59,009 bases of DNA from TM7 phylum sp. oral taxon 352 (GCA_007845355.1 SDRQ01000003.1:1-59009); one strand, 5' to 3'; positions 43,246 through 52,566 are shown, counted from the first letter of the stretch. Program-made: numbers and translations. The notes: a model not told the origin generated them from the sequence alone.

Positions 43246-44889
43246 ATGGCAAAAAAAGTTTTTTATGATGACGATGCGCGAAATCGCGTGCTTGGCGGTG
43301 CTAAATCGCTATACGATGCAGTTAAGGTAACTTACGGTCCAAAGGGTCGCAATGTTGTGATTGCGAAAGGTTTTGGCGGTCCAACGGTTACTCATGACGG
43401 CGTAACTGTGGCTGAAGGAATTGAATTGCCAGAAAACGATGACGAAACGCTGGGCTATAAAGTCGGTGCCGATTTAATCAAGCAGGCCGCTAAGAACTTG
43501 AACAAGCAAGCAGGCGACGGCACAACGACTGTAACGGTGTTGACATACTCGATTTTGAAAGAGGCGAATCGATTGATTGCGGCTGGGCATAATCCGATGG
43601 AACTTAGGAAAGGCATCGAGCAAGCTGGCGCGGAAATTGTTAAAGAATTGAACAAATTGGCTGAGCCGATTGAAGGCAAGTCTGATCGCGTGGCTGAAGT
43701 TGCTACGATTTCGGCGGGAGATGCGGAAATCGGTAAATTGATTGCTGGCGTAATCGAGAAAGTCGGTAAAGACGGCGTGGTTACTGTTGAGGCTGGTCAA
43801 GGTTTGGAGCTGGAAGCTGAAGTTGTCGAAGGTTTTAGCTTGGACAAGGGTTGGGTGAGTCCGTTCTTTGTTACTGACGCAGGTCGTCAGGAGGCTGTGT
43901 ACGAAAAGCCAGCGATTTTGATTACCGATAAGAAGATTTCTAGCGTGCAAGAATTCTTGCCAATGTTGGAAAAATTGGCACAAAGCGGTAAAAAGGACGT
44001 TGTTCTGATTGCTGATGAAGTTGAAGGCGAAGCTTTGAGCATTTTGGTCTTGAACAAATTGAAGGGCGTATTTAATACCGTAGCTGTTAAGGCGCCAAGT
44101 TTCGGTGATCGTCGTAAAGATGTACTTCGTGATATTGCCGTGCTGACTGGCGCGACTGTGATTTCTGAAGATCATGGATTGACATTCGAAAACGCTGGCT
44201 TGGAAGTTTTGGGCTCGGCGCGCAAGGTGATTGTTGGTAAAGACGAAACGACAATTATCGAAGGCGCAGGCAAACCTTCAGGTGTGAAGGAGCGAATTGC
44301 TGAGATTAAATCGCTTTCAGAAAATGCTTCTAGTGAGTATGAGAAAGAGCAATTCGACAAGCGTGCCGCAGCGCTATCTGGTAAAGTTGCGGTTATTAAA
44401 GTTGGTGGCGCGACTGAGACGGAAATTGACGAGAAGAAATTCCGCGTTGATGACGCCGTGGCGGCTACTAAGGCGGCTTTGGCTGAGGGAATTGTCGCTG
44501 GTGGCGGCGTAACTTTGGTCAATTTGGCTGGCAATCTAAAAGTTAGCGGCGCGGATAGTTTGTCGGTCGGTCGACAAATCCTAAAAGACGCTTTGAAGCA
44601 ACCATTCTTGCAGATTATGAAAAATGCTGGGTTGAATGCCGACGCGCTGCTTGCTCAAGTTGAATCTGGCAAGCCTGGATTCGGCGTTAACGTTATGAAA
44701 CCAGAAGATGGTCTAATTGACGTGAAGAAGGCTGGTGTGATTGATCCAGCTCGCGTGACTAAAGAAGCTGTTCAAAATGCAGTGTCAATTGCGTCAACTG
44801 CGGCAACTATGGGCGCTTTGGTAGTTGATATTCCAGAGGCTGAAGTTGCAGCTGCTCCTGGCGGCATGCCGGGAATGGGTATGATGTAA
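43246..44889 (+). CDS. groEL: Chaperonin GroEL
   Basis: 547 residues from ATG 43246 (GGGGAG upstream), full length. It has DGTTTVTVL, the conserved VGGATETE-like VKVGGATETEIDEKK region and a Gly/Met-rich C-terminal tail ending GGMPGMGMM. It forms the double-ring folding chamber with GroES. It begins 16 nt after groES, and a strong terminator follows. A long antisense frame (44175-43474) is only a shadow of this codon-biased gene. Confidence 0.98.
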   Translation: MAKKVFYDDDARNRVLGGAKSLYDAVKVTYGPKGRNVVIAKGFGGPTVTHDGVTVAEGIELPENDDETLGYKVGADLIKQAAKNLNKQAGDGTTTVTVLTYSILKEANRLIAAGHNPMELRKGIEQAGAEIVKELNKLAEPIEGKSDRVAEVATISAGDAEIGKLIAGVIEKVGKDGVVTVEAGQGLELEAEVVEGFSLDKGWVSPFFVTDAGRQEAVYEKPAILITDKKISSVQEFLPMLEKLAQSGKKDVVLIADEVEGEALSILVLNKLKGVFNTVAVKAPSFGDRRKDVLRDIAVLTGATVISEDHGLTFENAGLEVLGSARKVIVGKDETTIIEGAGKPSGVKERIAEIKSLSENASSEYEKEQFDKRAAALSGKVAVIKVGGATETEIDEKKFRVDDAVAATKAALAEGIVAGGGVTLVNLAGNLKVSGADSLSVGRQILKDALKQPFLQIMKNAGLNADALLAQVESGKPGFGVNVMKPEDGLIDVKKAGVIDPARVTKEAVQNAVSIASTAATMGALVVDIPEAEVAAAPGGMPGMGMM

Positions 44890-44905
44890 ATCTGCCCCGA
44901 GCAAT

Positions 44906-44935
44906 AAAAATCCCGCCGAAAATGGCGGGTTTTTA
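44906..44935 (+). terminator. Terminator of groESL
   Basis: ATCCCGCC pairs with GGCGGGTT around a GAAAAT loop, then a T-rich run (TTTTTATTTT). Confidence 0.88.
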
Positions 44936-44950
44936 TTTTGGAGAAATGGC

Positions 44951-45460
44951 TTAACGAGGATTTGATAAGTAGTCGATTTCTTTAATGATATCCAGTAGAG
45001 CTTGAGCACGGCGAGCTTCGTCAACAATAGCCACAGCAGCGTCGTGTGCTGGTGCGATCAGAGTTTTATCGTCCGTAGAACGAAGAAGTAATAGGTAAGT
45101 GTCAAACTTTTCCTCTGGAGAAACATCTAGCTTGTCGACTAATGGACGCAACTCGTTCAAGGCAGTTTGCTTAATCGTATCAAGCGCAGGATCTGCGGCT
45201 GCAGTTGGAGCTGGTGCGCTGACTGCTGGAGTTGGCGTAACTGGCTCTGAAACAGGAGATTTCGCTGTGTCAATAGCAGGCTCATCGTTCTGATCTGTAG
45301 CGACAGGATCCGGTGAGATGGTTGCAGGATTAATAACAGGTGAAGCTGTAGCATTTGTCTCTTCAAATTGTAAATTATTGTCTGTATTTTGTGATACGCC
45401 AGCTAATACCTTAGCCAGTTCTTGGTCGTCACTGAATGATTGATTAGCTTGAGAATCCAT
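44951..45460 (-). CDS. Hypothetical acidic protein
   Basis: 169 residues, soluble. Residues 1-95 are Asn/Thr/Pro/Ala-rich and disordered; residues 95-169 form a helical bundle (LDTIKQTALNELRPLVDKL, then EARRAQALLDIIKEI). AAGGTGGG precedes ATG 45460. No family recognised. The gene stands alone between the groESL terminator and the isomerase. Confidence 0.65.
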   Translation of the reverse strand: MDSQANQSFSDDQELAKVLAGVSQNTDNNLQFEETNATASPVINPATISPDPVATDQNDEPAIDTAKSPVSEPVTPTPAVSAPAPTAAADPALDTIKQTALNELRPLVDKLDVSPEEKFDTYLLLLRSTDDKTLIAPAHDAAVAIVDEARRAQALLDIIKEIDYLSNPR

Positions 45461-45537
45461 TATAACCCACCTTATATATTAAATTGTTTAAGCTTATATA
45501 TGTTACACTATAACATGAGTTAATCAAGGAGCGCAAG

Positions 45538-46578
45538 ATGTTAGATGATATGAATGTGATAAAACAATATGATCCAGGCGACGTTTTAAGCGGCGTTTTG
45601 AATATTCCAGAACAAGCTCGATATGAAGTGTCGATCCACGAAGGTGCGAATCAGCGTCGAGATTTTAAGAATATTGTAATTGCGGGAATGGGCGGTTCGG
45701 CTTTAGCGGCTGATATGGTTCGAGTTTTGACCGCGGGCTGGTTGCATATTCCGCTTGAAGTGGTGAAGGGTTATGATTTGCCGGGATTTGTGAGCGAGGA
45801 AACGTTGGTTATCGCGGTTAGTCATTCGGGCAATACTGAGGAGACTCTGAGTTGTTATCAGCAAGCACTGGAGAAGAAGGCGTGTTTGGCGGCTATGTCG
45901 ACTGGCGGAGCGTTAATTGAGCGAGCGAAAAATGACAATGTAACTTACGCTCAAGTTCCAGCTGGCGCTCAGCCACGAATGTCGACAGTTTATCATCTGC
46001 GAGGCTTGTTGAAATTATTACAACATTTTTGGGTGATTGATAATGATTTGTATGACCAGGTGAAAAATAGTGCTGATTGGTTGGCGGGCGAAATATCTAA
46101 TTGGACGGCTAAAACGCCAGAAGCTGATAATTTGGCAAAGCAGATTGCGAAATTAACAATTGGCAAGACGCTGGTTGTTTTTGGCGGTGAATTGACTTGG
46201 CCGCTGGCGTATAAGTGGAAAATTAGCTGGAATGAATCGGCGAAGAATTTGGCGTTCTCGAATCAATATCCAGAATTTAATCATAACGAATTTATCGGTT
46301 GGTCGTCGCATCCAGTGGAAAAGCCATTTACGGTTTTTGATATTCGTAGCAATTTGGAGCGGGACAGAATCCGCGAGCGAATGGAGCTGAGCGACCGACT
46401 GTTAAGTGGTAAGCGACCAAAGGCACACGTACTGGAACTTCAAGGAAAGACGCTTATGGAGCAATTGCTGTGGGGCTTGGTGCTGGCTGACGCGGCTAGT
46501 ATTTACACGGCTATTCTCAATGGAGTCAATCCTGGTCCAGTCCAGCTAATTGAAAAATTGAAAGCGGAACTTAGCTAA
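45538..46578 (+). CDS. SIS-domain phosphoglucose/phosphomannose isomerase
   Basis: 346 residues with tandem SIS domains and the C-terminal bact-PGI_C region. Visible: GMGGSALAADM (about 44-54), SHSGNTEETL (about 98-107, phosphosugar-binding Ser/Thr) and FNHNEFIGW near residue 262. It interconverts glucose-6-P and fructose-6-P, probably also mannose-6-P, linking glycolysis with sugar supply for the glycans at the left of the window. AAGGAG lies before ATG 45538. Confidence 0.9.
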   Translation: MLDDMNVIKQYDPGDVLSGVLNIPEQARYEVSIHEGANQRRDFKNIVIAGMGGSALAADMVRVLTAGWLHIPLEVVKGYDLPGFVSEETLVIAVSHSGNTEETLSCYQQALEKKACLAAMSTGGALIERAKNDNVTYAQVPAGAQPRMSTVYHLRGLLKLLQHFWVIDNDLYDQVKNSADWLAGEISNWTAKTPEADNLAKQIAKLTIGKTLVVFGGELTWPLAYKWKISWNESAKNLAFSNQYPEFNHNEFIGWSSHPVEKPFTVFDIRSNLERDRIRERMELSDRLLSGKRPKAHVLELQGKTLMEQLLWGLVLADAASIYTAILNGVNPGPVQLIEKLKAELS

Positions 46579-46579
46579 T

Positions 46580-47791
46580 TTAATATCGTAGAGATTCGAT
46601 AGGGTCGCGTCTGGTGGCGCGGGCTGCTGGATATACACCAGAAATTACGCCGATGATTATTGATAGTCCAATTGATAAGACGGCTGTTTGCCAATAAATA
46701 TAAGGCGTGAGCGGCAAATATAAGCTGGCAATATAAGCTCCCGCCAAGCCTAGTCCGTAGCCCAATATTCCGCCGAGGAATCCGATGATTGCCGCCTCGA
46801 TTAAGAATTGATTGATGATGTCCCAGCCTGTGGCGCCGACGGCTCGTCTGACGCCGACTTCACGCTGGCGCTCGGCGACATTGACAAGCATCACGTTCAT
46901 AACGCCTATTCCACCGATTAACAGAGAAATAATGCCGATGACAGTTAAGATTATCGAGATAAACCTCGCGACATTAGACTTCTTTTCGTTTATCTCTTCG
47001 CCGGAAACGATTCGATAATTCTTATCGCTATCATGATTCTTCTTCAAAATATCGTCAGCCGATTTTATGACTGAATTGAGATTTTTATGATCTTTGGTAG
47101 TCACGATGATTTGCTGAATCTGCGGCGTTCCTTGGGTGAATTTTTTAATCACAGACAATGGAATAATGGCGGCGTTATTAAAATTCACGTCCAAATAACT
47201 GGCTTGATTTTCAATGTTCTTCAACACGCCAACAACAGTCAATGGTTGATTTCGGATGTAAATAACGTTTCCGATGGATCTTTCGGTGCCGAACAAATCG
47301 ACCGACAATTGCTGACCGACAACAACTCCGCCGATGTCGTTAATAAATTGCCCAGTAGCAATTTGCAAATTGGCGACGTCCTTTAGCGATTCCGTACTGC
47401 CGATTAATGCGGCGTTTTGGATATCGACTTTACCTTCGCGGGCGCGCAGCTCGGCGTGCAGGAAAGCAATTGGCGCGGCTTTCGTATTAGCAATTTTTCC
47501 TATATCCCTGGCGTCCGTTTCGGTCAATGTGTTGACTGTCGTCGTGTTGTCGGATTCGGTCAGCAGATTCGGGACGGCTTTTTGATTGCCAGACTTAACA
47601 ATGGCGACGGGAGTGGATGATTGGTTGGAATTGTCACCGAATAGGTGATTAAATCCGCCAGTTAGAGATAGAACCATGGTGATGCTGGCAATTCCAATAG
47701 CTACGCCTACAATTGTCAAAAATGTTCGTCCACGATTAGCTCGTAGCGCCTGAGTAGCGTTCTCAAAATGATTTTTTACTAATATTTTCAC
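46580..47791 (-). CDS. MacB/FtsX-type ABC transporter permease
   Basis: 403 residues: an N-terminal helix (about 20-45, LTIVGVAIGIASITMVL), a large extracytoplasmic MacB-like domain (about 50-270), and three C-terminal helices with GVMNVMLVNVAERQREVGVRRAVGA split across the conserved cytosolic loop. It works with the adjacent ATPase (4-base overlap) in mechanotransmission, for example in peptide/lipoprotein export or stress signalling. Substrate unknown. Confidence 0.92.
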   Translation of the reverse strand: MKILVKNHFENATQALRANRGRTFLTIVGVAIGIASITMVLSLTGGFNHLFGDNSNQSSTPVAIVKSGNQKAVPNLLTESDNTTTVNTLTETDARDIGKIANTKAAPIAFLHAELRAREGKVDIQNAALIGSTESLKDVANLQIATGQFINDIGGVVVGQQLSVDLFGTERSIGNVIYIRNQPLTVVGVLKNIENQASYLDVNFNNAAIIPLSVIKKFTQGTPQIQQIIVTTKDHKNLNSVIKSADDILKKNHDSDKNYRIVSGEEINEKKSNVARFISIILTVIGIISLLIGGIGVMNVMLVNVAERQREVGVRRAVGATGWDIINQFLIEAAIIGFLGGILGYGLGLAGAYIASLYLPLTPYIYWQTAVLSIGLSIIIGVISGVYPAARATRRDPIESLRY

Positions 47792-48582
47792 GATTTTTTC
47801 GCCCTCGATTTCTTTGAAGATTTTTGCTTCTTAGGTTTTTCTTCTTTTTCATCGTCTACAATTAACTTCTTAGTGAACTTGCGCTTTTCCTTATGCTCGT
47901 CAGTGTCGATTTTTCCGTCCAGCATGGTGATGACGCGACTGGCATAATGAGTCAATTCTGGGTTGTGAGTAACCATAATTATAGTATTGCCGCGACGGTG
48001 TAGGTCGGACAATTCTTCCATAATGAGATGACTCGATTTGCTATCCAAATTTCCTGTTGGTTCGTCGGCTAAGATAATTGACGGACTATTAACCAACGCT
48101 CTGGCAATTGCTACGCGCTGAACCTGACCGCCAGATAATTGATGTGGCATATAATATTCACGCTGTCCCAGATGAAAAGTTTTCAGAATGCGGCTAGCTT
48201 CCTGAAGCCGTTTGACTTTCCCGAGTCCTTTATACGTTAGCGGCAGCGCCACGTTTTCAATTACAGTCAGGCGAGGAATAAGATTGAAATTCTGGAAGAC
48301 AAAACCGATGTGTTTGGAGCGAATTTTGGCGCGTCGTCGCGAACTCAGATTGTCGACAGCGACGTCGTCCAGATAATATTCGCCCTCTGACGGCTGGTCT
48401 AATAGTCCAAGGGTGTTTAATAAAGTAGTTTTTCCGCAACCGCTGGGGCCCATAATAGCGATAAATTCACCCTTTTTAACGGTTAAATCGACGTTATCTA
48501 AGGCGCGAATCTCAGCATCACCAAAGCCAAATTTTTTAGTGACATTAACAAGCCTAATGCGTGGTGGAATAGTTTCTTTCAT
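47788..48582 (-). CDS. MacB/LolD-type ABC transporter ATPase
   Basis: 264 residues from ATG 48582, chosen because TATAAT (48597-48592, minus) lies 9 nt upstream; a longer frame to 48789 would read antisense through tRNA-Ser. Walker A is GPSGCGKTT, the signature LSGGQVQR and Walker B IILADEPTGNLD. A Lys-rich tail of about 35 residues at the C-terminus is unusual. It drives the FtsX-like permease encoded next. Confidence 0.94.
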   Translation of the reverse strand: MKETIPPRIRLVNVTKKFGFGDAEIRALDNVDLTVKKGEFIAIMGPSGCGKTTLLNTLGLLDQPSEGEYYLDDVAVDNLSSRRRAKIRSKHIGFVFQNFNLIPRLTVIENVALPLTYKGLGKVKRLQEASRILKTFHLGQREYYMPHQLSGGQVQRVAIARALVNSPSIILADEPTGNLDSKSSHLIMEELSDLHRRGNTIIMVTHNPELTHYASRVITMLDGKIDTDEHKEKRKFTKKLIVDDEKEEKPKKQKSSKKSRAKKS

Positions 48583-48660
48583 CTTTGACTTATTATAGAG
48601 AATGAATGTTATTAAGTGCAACCATAAGGGACAATAAAGTTGTGGTATAATTATCAACAA

Positions 48661-48750
48661 GGAAGGGTGCAGGAGTGGTTGAACTGGCACGCCTGGAACG
48701 CGTGTAACGGAGCAATCTGTTCGAGGGTTCGAATCCCTCTCCTTCCGCCA
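48661..48750 (+). tRNA. tRNA-Ser (GGA)
   Basis: Class II tRNA. Acceptor GGAAGGG, anticodon arm CACGC-CTGGAAC-GCGTG (anticodon GGA), long variable arm, T loop GGGTTCGAATCCC, encoded CCA. It is the fourth tRNA-Ser in the window. Confidence 0.96.
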
Positions 48751-48810
48751 AGAGATATTTGAGAGGGTATTATAGAAACAAGAAAACATTATACATACTT
48801 AATCAATATT

Positions 48811-49812
48811 TTGATAGACGCATATAATGCCGGTAAGCTACCAGAGATAAAAGATATTATTGTCGAACCTGAATATGGGTATGTGGCGTCAATTGAGTAT
48901 AATTCTGGAGAACACAGAGTTTTATATGGACATGATCCTGGGTTTAATTCAGGAAGTGCAGAGCAATTAGCTAATGATAAGGGGTATACAAAGTTTTTGC
49001 TTAGAGAAAATGGCATAGATTGTGCAAGAGGTTCTGAATTTCTTTTACCTTGGTGGGCGGATATGCTGCGTCAATCAGACCGTCAGCAGTTTAATCACTC
49101 TATGCGTGACACAAAAGAAGCCCTTGGCTATATTGATAAATCTTTAGGATTTCCTGTCTATGTTAAACCTAGCAGAGGTTCTCAAGGAGTTGGTGTAGCT
49201 AGAGTTGAAACCGCTGAAGAACTTGATAAGCTTCTTAATCAGTATAACGAGGAGCGTGTTAAAGTAGCTGTCATTGAAGAAGAATTAAAAATGCCTGACT
49301 ATCGCATATTGGTTTTTGATGATGAGGTAGTTAATGCCTATGAGAGACGACCTTTTTCTGTTAAGGGTGATGGAGTAAGTAATTTAGAACAGCTAATTGA
49401 TTTGAAACATAAGACCTTGGTAGATTCTGGTAGAGATATACATCTTGAAAGGCAGCTACCTATAATTATGAATAAATTAAGGAAAATAGGTCTGTCTATG
49501 ACCGATATTATACCGGAAGGCGCAGATGTTCGTTTGATGGATATATCAAATTTATCAGCAGGAGGAACGCCAGTTGATGTCGGTGAAGTTATGCATCAGC
49601 GGTGGCGAGATCTAGCTGTCAGGGTGGCAAGAATCTTTGATTTACGAATATGTGGGGTTGATTTGGCATGTAAGGATATTACGCAATCAGATAGCGAATA
49701 CGGCGTAATAGAGGTAAACGCAACGCCTGGTGTCAAACAATTTATGGCAAGCGGTGTGGCTCAGCAGGAAAAGCTAGAAGATATTTTTGTTAAATTCTTC
49801 CGAACATTATAA
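48811..49812 (+). CDS. ATP-grasp ligase (cyanophycin-synthetase/RimK-like)
   Basis: 333 residues from TTG 48811. The pre-ATP-grasp segment (ANDKGYTKFLLRENGID) is followed by the ATP-binding strand FPVYVKPSRGSQGVGVAR (about 112-129), PDYRILVFDDEVV, and the metal-binding end GVIEVNATPGVKQF (about 305-318). Such enzymes ligate a carboxylate to an amine. The frame is open upstream to 48763 but contains no ATG/GTG/TTG before 48811, so the N-terminus is uncertain. Substrate unknown. Confidence 0.8.
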   Translation: MIDAYNAGKLPEIKDIIVEPEYGYVASIEYNSGEHRVLYGHDPGFNSGSAEQLANDKGYTKFLLRENGIDCARGSEFLLPWWADMLRQSDRQQFNHSMRDTKEALGYIDKSLGFPVYVKPSRGSQGVGVARVETAEELDKLLNQYNEERVKVAVIEEELKMPDYRILVFDDEVVNAYERRPFSVKGDGVSNLEQLIDLKHKTLVDSGRDIHLERQLPIIMNKLRKIGLSMTDIIPEGADVRLMDISNLSAGGTPVDVGEVMHQRWRDLAVRVARIFDLRICGVDLACKDITQSDSEYGVIEVNATPGVKQFMASGVAQQEKLEDIFVKFFRTL

Positions 49813-49816
49813 TGAT

Positions 49817-49951
49817 CTACCTTGCCGCAAATTCACTCACCAAATAAAACGACCCAGCAACAACGACGTACGTATCAAGCTGCTGGGCTTTCTCGATGGC
49901 TTTTGTGAGAGCTCTGTCTGGATTGTATTCAATCTCGACTGCAGATTTCAT
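49817..49951 (-). pseudogene. FolC C-terminal remnant (44 codons)
   Basis: The minus strand encodes 44 residues, NPDRALTKAIEKAQQ then TYVVVAGSFYLVSEF. This matches the C-terminal end of folylpolyglutamate/dihydrofolate synthases (ALxxAxxxA...VVTGSLYLVGE). The rest of the gene is missing. It still has an ATG, and a TATAAT (49967-49962, minus) lies 10 nt upstream. Either a decayed gene or a fragment now expressed as a micro-protein. Confidence 0.65.
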
Positions 49952-49999
49952 ACCGTATCTGATTATAGCAAAAATAGGTTGTAATTTTTACTAAATAGC

Positions 50000-50053
50000 T
50001 TGCAAAACACTAGATATAGCGGCTATAGTTATTATTGTACGCTATATATATAG
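50000..50053 (+). promoter_or_regulatory. nrdA promoter with paired NrdR-box-like palindromes
   Basis: TTGCAA (50000-50005), an 18-bp spacer and TATAGT (50024-50029). Box 1 (core CTAGATATAG, 50010-50019) lies between -35 and -10. Box 2 (CTATATATATAG, 50042-50053) begins 32 bp after box 1. These resemble the NrdR consensus acaCwATATwGtgt, so repression by NrdR in response to dATP/ATP is expected. Confidence 0.75.
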
Positions 50054-50091
50054 CGAGCCCATAAATAAACAAAAACACAAGCTACGAAGAT

Positions 50092-50125
50092 AAGCCACCA
50101 GATGAGGTGTTGGTGGTTTGTTTTT
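50092..50125 (+). terminator. Terminator-like hairpin in the nrdA leader
   Basis: AAGCCACCA pairs with TGGTGGTTT (one G-T pair) with a 10-nt loop, followed by GTTTTT. It lies between the nrdA promoter and start codon, so it could act as an attenuator. Confidence 0.55.
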
Positions 50126-50149
50126 AAGAGGGAAAATTAAGGAGGGTAT

Positions 50150-52552
50150 GTGAAAGAAATTAACGTAGTCAAACGCGACGGAACGAAAGAACCGTTTGAT
50201 GCAAATAAAATTAATACAGCTATTTTAAAGGCGTGCGAAGGTTTGCCGGACCAAATCTCTAAGGTTGTTCAAGTTGCGACTGAATTGCAATTGACATTAT
50301 TTGATGGAATTACGACCGAACAGCTAGACGAGGCTGTCATTCAAACAGTTTTGCAAAACGTTAAAGACGACCCAGACTATGATAAAATCGCGGCACGATT
50401 ATTACTGAAAACTGTCTATAAGCAGATTTTGGGCGATTATGAAACGGCGGAAGAATTGAAAAAGCTTCATGCGCGCGAATTTCCGAAGTTTGTTAAAGCG
50501 GCGGTGAAAGAGGGTTTGCTGGATAAGCGTATGGCTGACGGTCGATTTGACTTGAAAAAGCTGGCGGCGGAACTTGATCCAGCACGTGATGATTTGAGTA
50601 AATATTTGGGTGTGGTGACCAATAAAAATCGCTACGCTCTTCGTAAGCAAAACGGTTCACCAATTGAAACACCTCAGTTTACGCACATGCGAATTGCTAT
50701 GGGGCTTAGTTACAACGAATCTGACCCAACAACTGCAGCGATTGAGTTTTATAATCACATGAGCAATTTGGAATACGTTCCAGGTGGCTCAACGCGAGTT
50801 AACGCTGGCGGTTCTTTTCCGCAGCTCAGTAACTGTTTCTTGCTTAATGTCGATGATGATATGGAGTCAATTGCTAAGGCTGTTCGCGACACAATGTGGA
50901 TTGCTAAAGGTACGGGCGGAATTGGCATTGGCTTTACAAAGTTACGTGCGGCAGGTAGTCCAGTTAAAACCACCAACACTGAATCGACTGGACCGATTCC
51001 ATTCATGAAGATGATTGATACGGCGCTTTTTGCGGTTTCTCGTAAGGGTAAAAAGGCTGGTGCGGCTGCAATTTACATGGAAAACTGGCACCTTAATTTT
51101 GATCAATTTGTTGACCTTCGTCAAAACTCTGGCGACCCATATCTAAGAACCAGATTTGCGAATACCGCGGTCTTTATTTCTGATGAATTCATGAAGCGAG
51201 TAGAAAAAGATCAAGATTGGTATTTGTTTGATCCAGCGGAAACTCCAGATTTGACGGAATTATACGGTGAAGAATTTTCAGCTAGATATAAAGAATATAT
51301 AAAGATTGCAGAAGCTGGGAAGTTGCGAACATTTGATAAAGTTCCAGCTCGTCAGCAGTTTAAGCGCATTTTGACCAGTTTGCAGGCAACTTCACATCCG
51401 TGGCTAACTTGGAAAGACACGATTAACGTGCGTGCGTTAAATAACAATACGGGTACGATTCACCTCAGTAACTTGTGTACGGAAATTACATTACCGCAAG
51501 ATAAAAACAACATTGCGACGTGTAATTTGGTGAGTATCAATTTGTCGGCATTCCTCGGTGAGGATAAGACTTGGGATTGGGATAGATTGAAAGAAGCGGC
51601 TCGTGCGGCAGTGCGACAATTGGATAATTTATGCGACATCACTCAAACGCCAATTCCAGAAGCGATGCATTCGAATCAGCAAACTCGAGCGATTGGCCTC
51701 GGGATTATGGGTCTTTCTGACGTGTTGGAGAAGTTGGGTTATTGCTACGAATCAAAAGAAGCGTACGATTTGGTTGATCAATTGACAGAGTTTATCAGTT
51801 ATCACGCCATTGATCAATCGGCTGATTTGGCAAAAGAATTGGGCAGCTATCCAACATTCGTAGGCAGTGGTTGGAGCAAGGGAATTCTTCCAATTGATAC
51901 GGTTGATAAATTGTCGAAAGATCGCGGCGTGAAGGTGAAAATAGACCAAAAGACGCGACTGGACTGGGATGGTTTGCGAAAGAAGGTAAAGAAGGGAATG
52001 CGAAATGCGACTCTTATGGCAATTGCGCCGACAGCTAACATTGGTCACGTGGCGGGAACTACTCCTGGAATTGATCCGCAATTTGCACAAATCTTTAGTC
52101 GTTCAACTTTGAATGGTAAGTTTTTGGAAGTGAACCATAATTTAGTTCGCGATTTGAAGAAACTTGGATTGTGGGACAATTTGAAAGATGAGATTTTTGC
52201 AGCTCAAGGCGATATTCAAGATATTGACGGCATTCCGCAAAACATCAAGGATGTTTATAAAACAAGTTTCCAGCTTAGTCCGTACGCGTTTATTGAGGTG
52301 GCGGCTAGGGCTCAGAAGTGGGTTGATCAAGCAATTTCTCGAAATATGTATCTGGAGACGCGAGACATTGACGAATATGTGAAGATTTATTCGGAAGCGT
52401 GGAAACGTGGCTTGAAAACAACATATTATCTGCACGTTAAGCCGCGTCATCAGTCGGAACAGACAACAGTTTCAGTTGATAAAATTGCAGAACAAAAAGT
52501 CCGCACAAATAGTAAAGTGCGCGGATTTGGATTTGCGAAAATTAATAAATAA
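50150..52552 (+). CDS. nrdA: Ribonucleotide reductase class I alpha subunit, lacking C-terminal redox cysteines
   Basis: 800 residues from GTG 50150 (AAGGAGGG 3 nt upstream). An N-terminal ATP-cone (about 1-90, VVKRDGTKEPFDANKI) is followed by the ten-stranded barrel with active-site cysteines C229 (LSNCFLL), C443 (NLCTEI) and C458 (ATCNLVS) and the radical-transfer TTYYLHV near the end. It reduces NDPs to dNDPs with NrdB. The family normally ends in a flexible tail with a Cys pair that re-reduces the active site; this protein ends FGFAKINK with no cysteine. Confidence 0.95.
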   Translation: MKEINVVKRDGTKEPFDANKINTAILKACEGLPDQISKVVQVATELQLTLFDGITTEQLDEAVIQTVLQNVKDDPDYDKIAARLLLKTVYKQILGDYETAEELKKLHAREFPKFVKAAVKEGLLDKRMADGRFDLKKLAAELDPARDDLSKYLGVVTNKNRYALRKQNGSPIETPQFTHMRIAMGLSYNESDPTTAAIEFYNHMSNLEYVPGGSTRVNAGGSFPQLSNCFLLNVDDDMESIAKAVRDTMWIAKGTGGIGIGFTKLRAAGSPVKTTNTESTGPIPFMKMIDTALFAVSRKGKKAGAAAIYMENWHLNFDQFVDLRQNSGDPYLRTRFANTAVFISDEFMKRVEKDQDWYLFDPAETPDLTELYGEEFSARYKEYIKIAEAGKLRTFDKVPARQQFKRILTSLQATSHPWLTWKDTINVRALNNNTGTIHLSNLCTEITLPQDKNNIATCNLVSINLSAFLGEDKTWDWDRLKEAARAAVRQLDNLCDITQTPIPEAMHSNQQTRAIGLGIMGLSDVLEKLGYCYESKEAYDLVDQLTEFISYHAIDQSADLAKELGSYPTFVGSGWSKGILPIDTVDKLSKDRGVKVKIDQKTRLDWDGLRKKVKKGMRNATLMAIAPTANIGHVAGTTPGIDPQFAQIFSRSTLNGKFLEVNHNLVRDLKKLGLWDNLKDEIFAAQGDIQDIDGIPQNIKDVYKTSFQLSPYAFIEVAARAQKWVDQAISRNMYLETRDIDEYVKIYSEAWKRGLKTTYYLHVKPRHQSEQTTVSVDKIAEQKVRTNSKVRGFGFAKINK

Positions 52553-52566
52553 AGGAGGAAATTAAG

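Noticed and set aside
43474-44175. A 233-codon antisense frame in groEL
   Set aside because: Typical shadow of a codon-biased gene; the product has no recognisable features.
48583-48789. N-terminal extension of the MacB-type ATPase
   Set aside because: It would read through the antisense of tRNA-Ser(GGA); TATAAT and ATG at 48582 give a better start.
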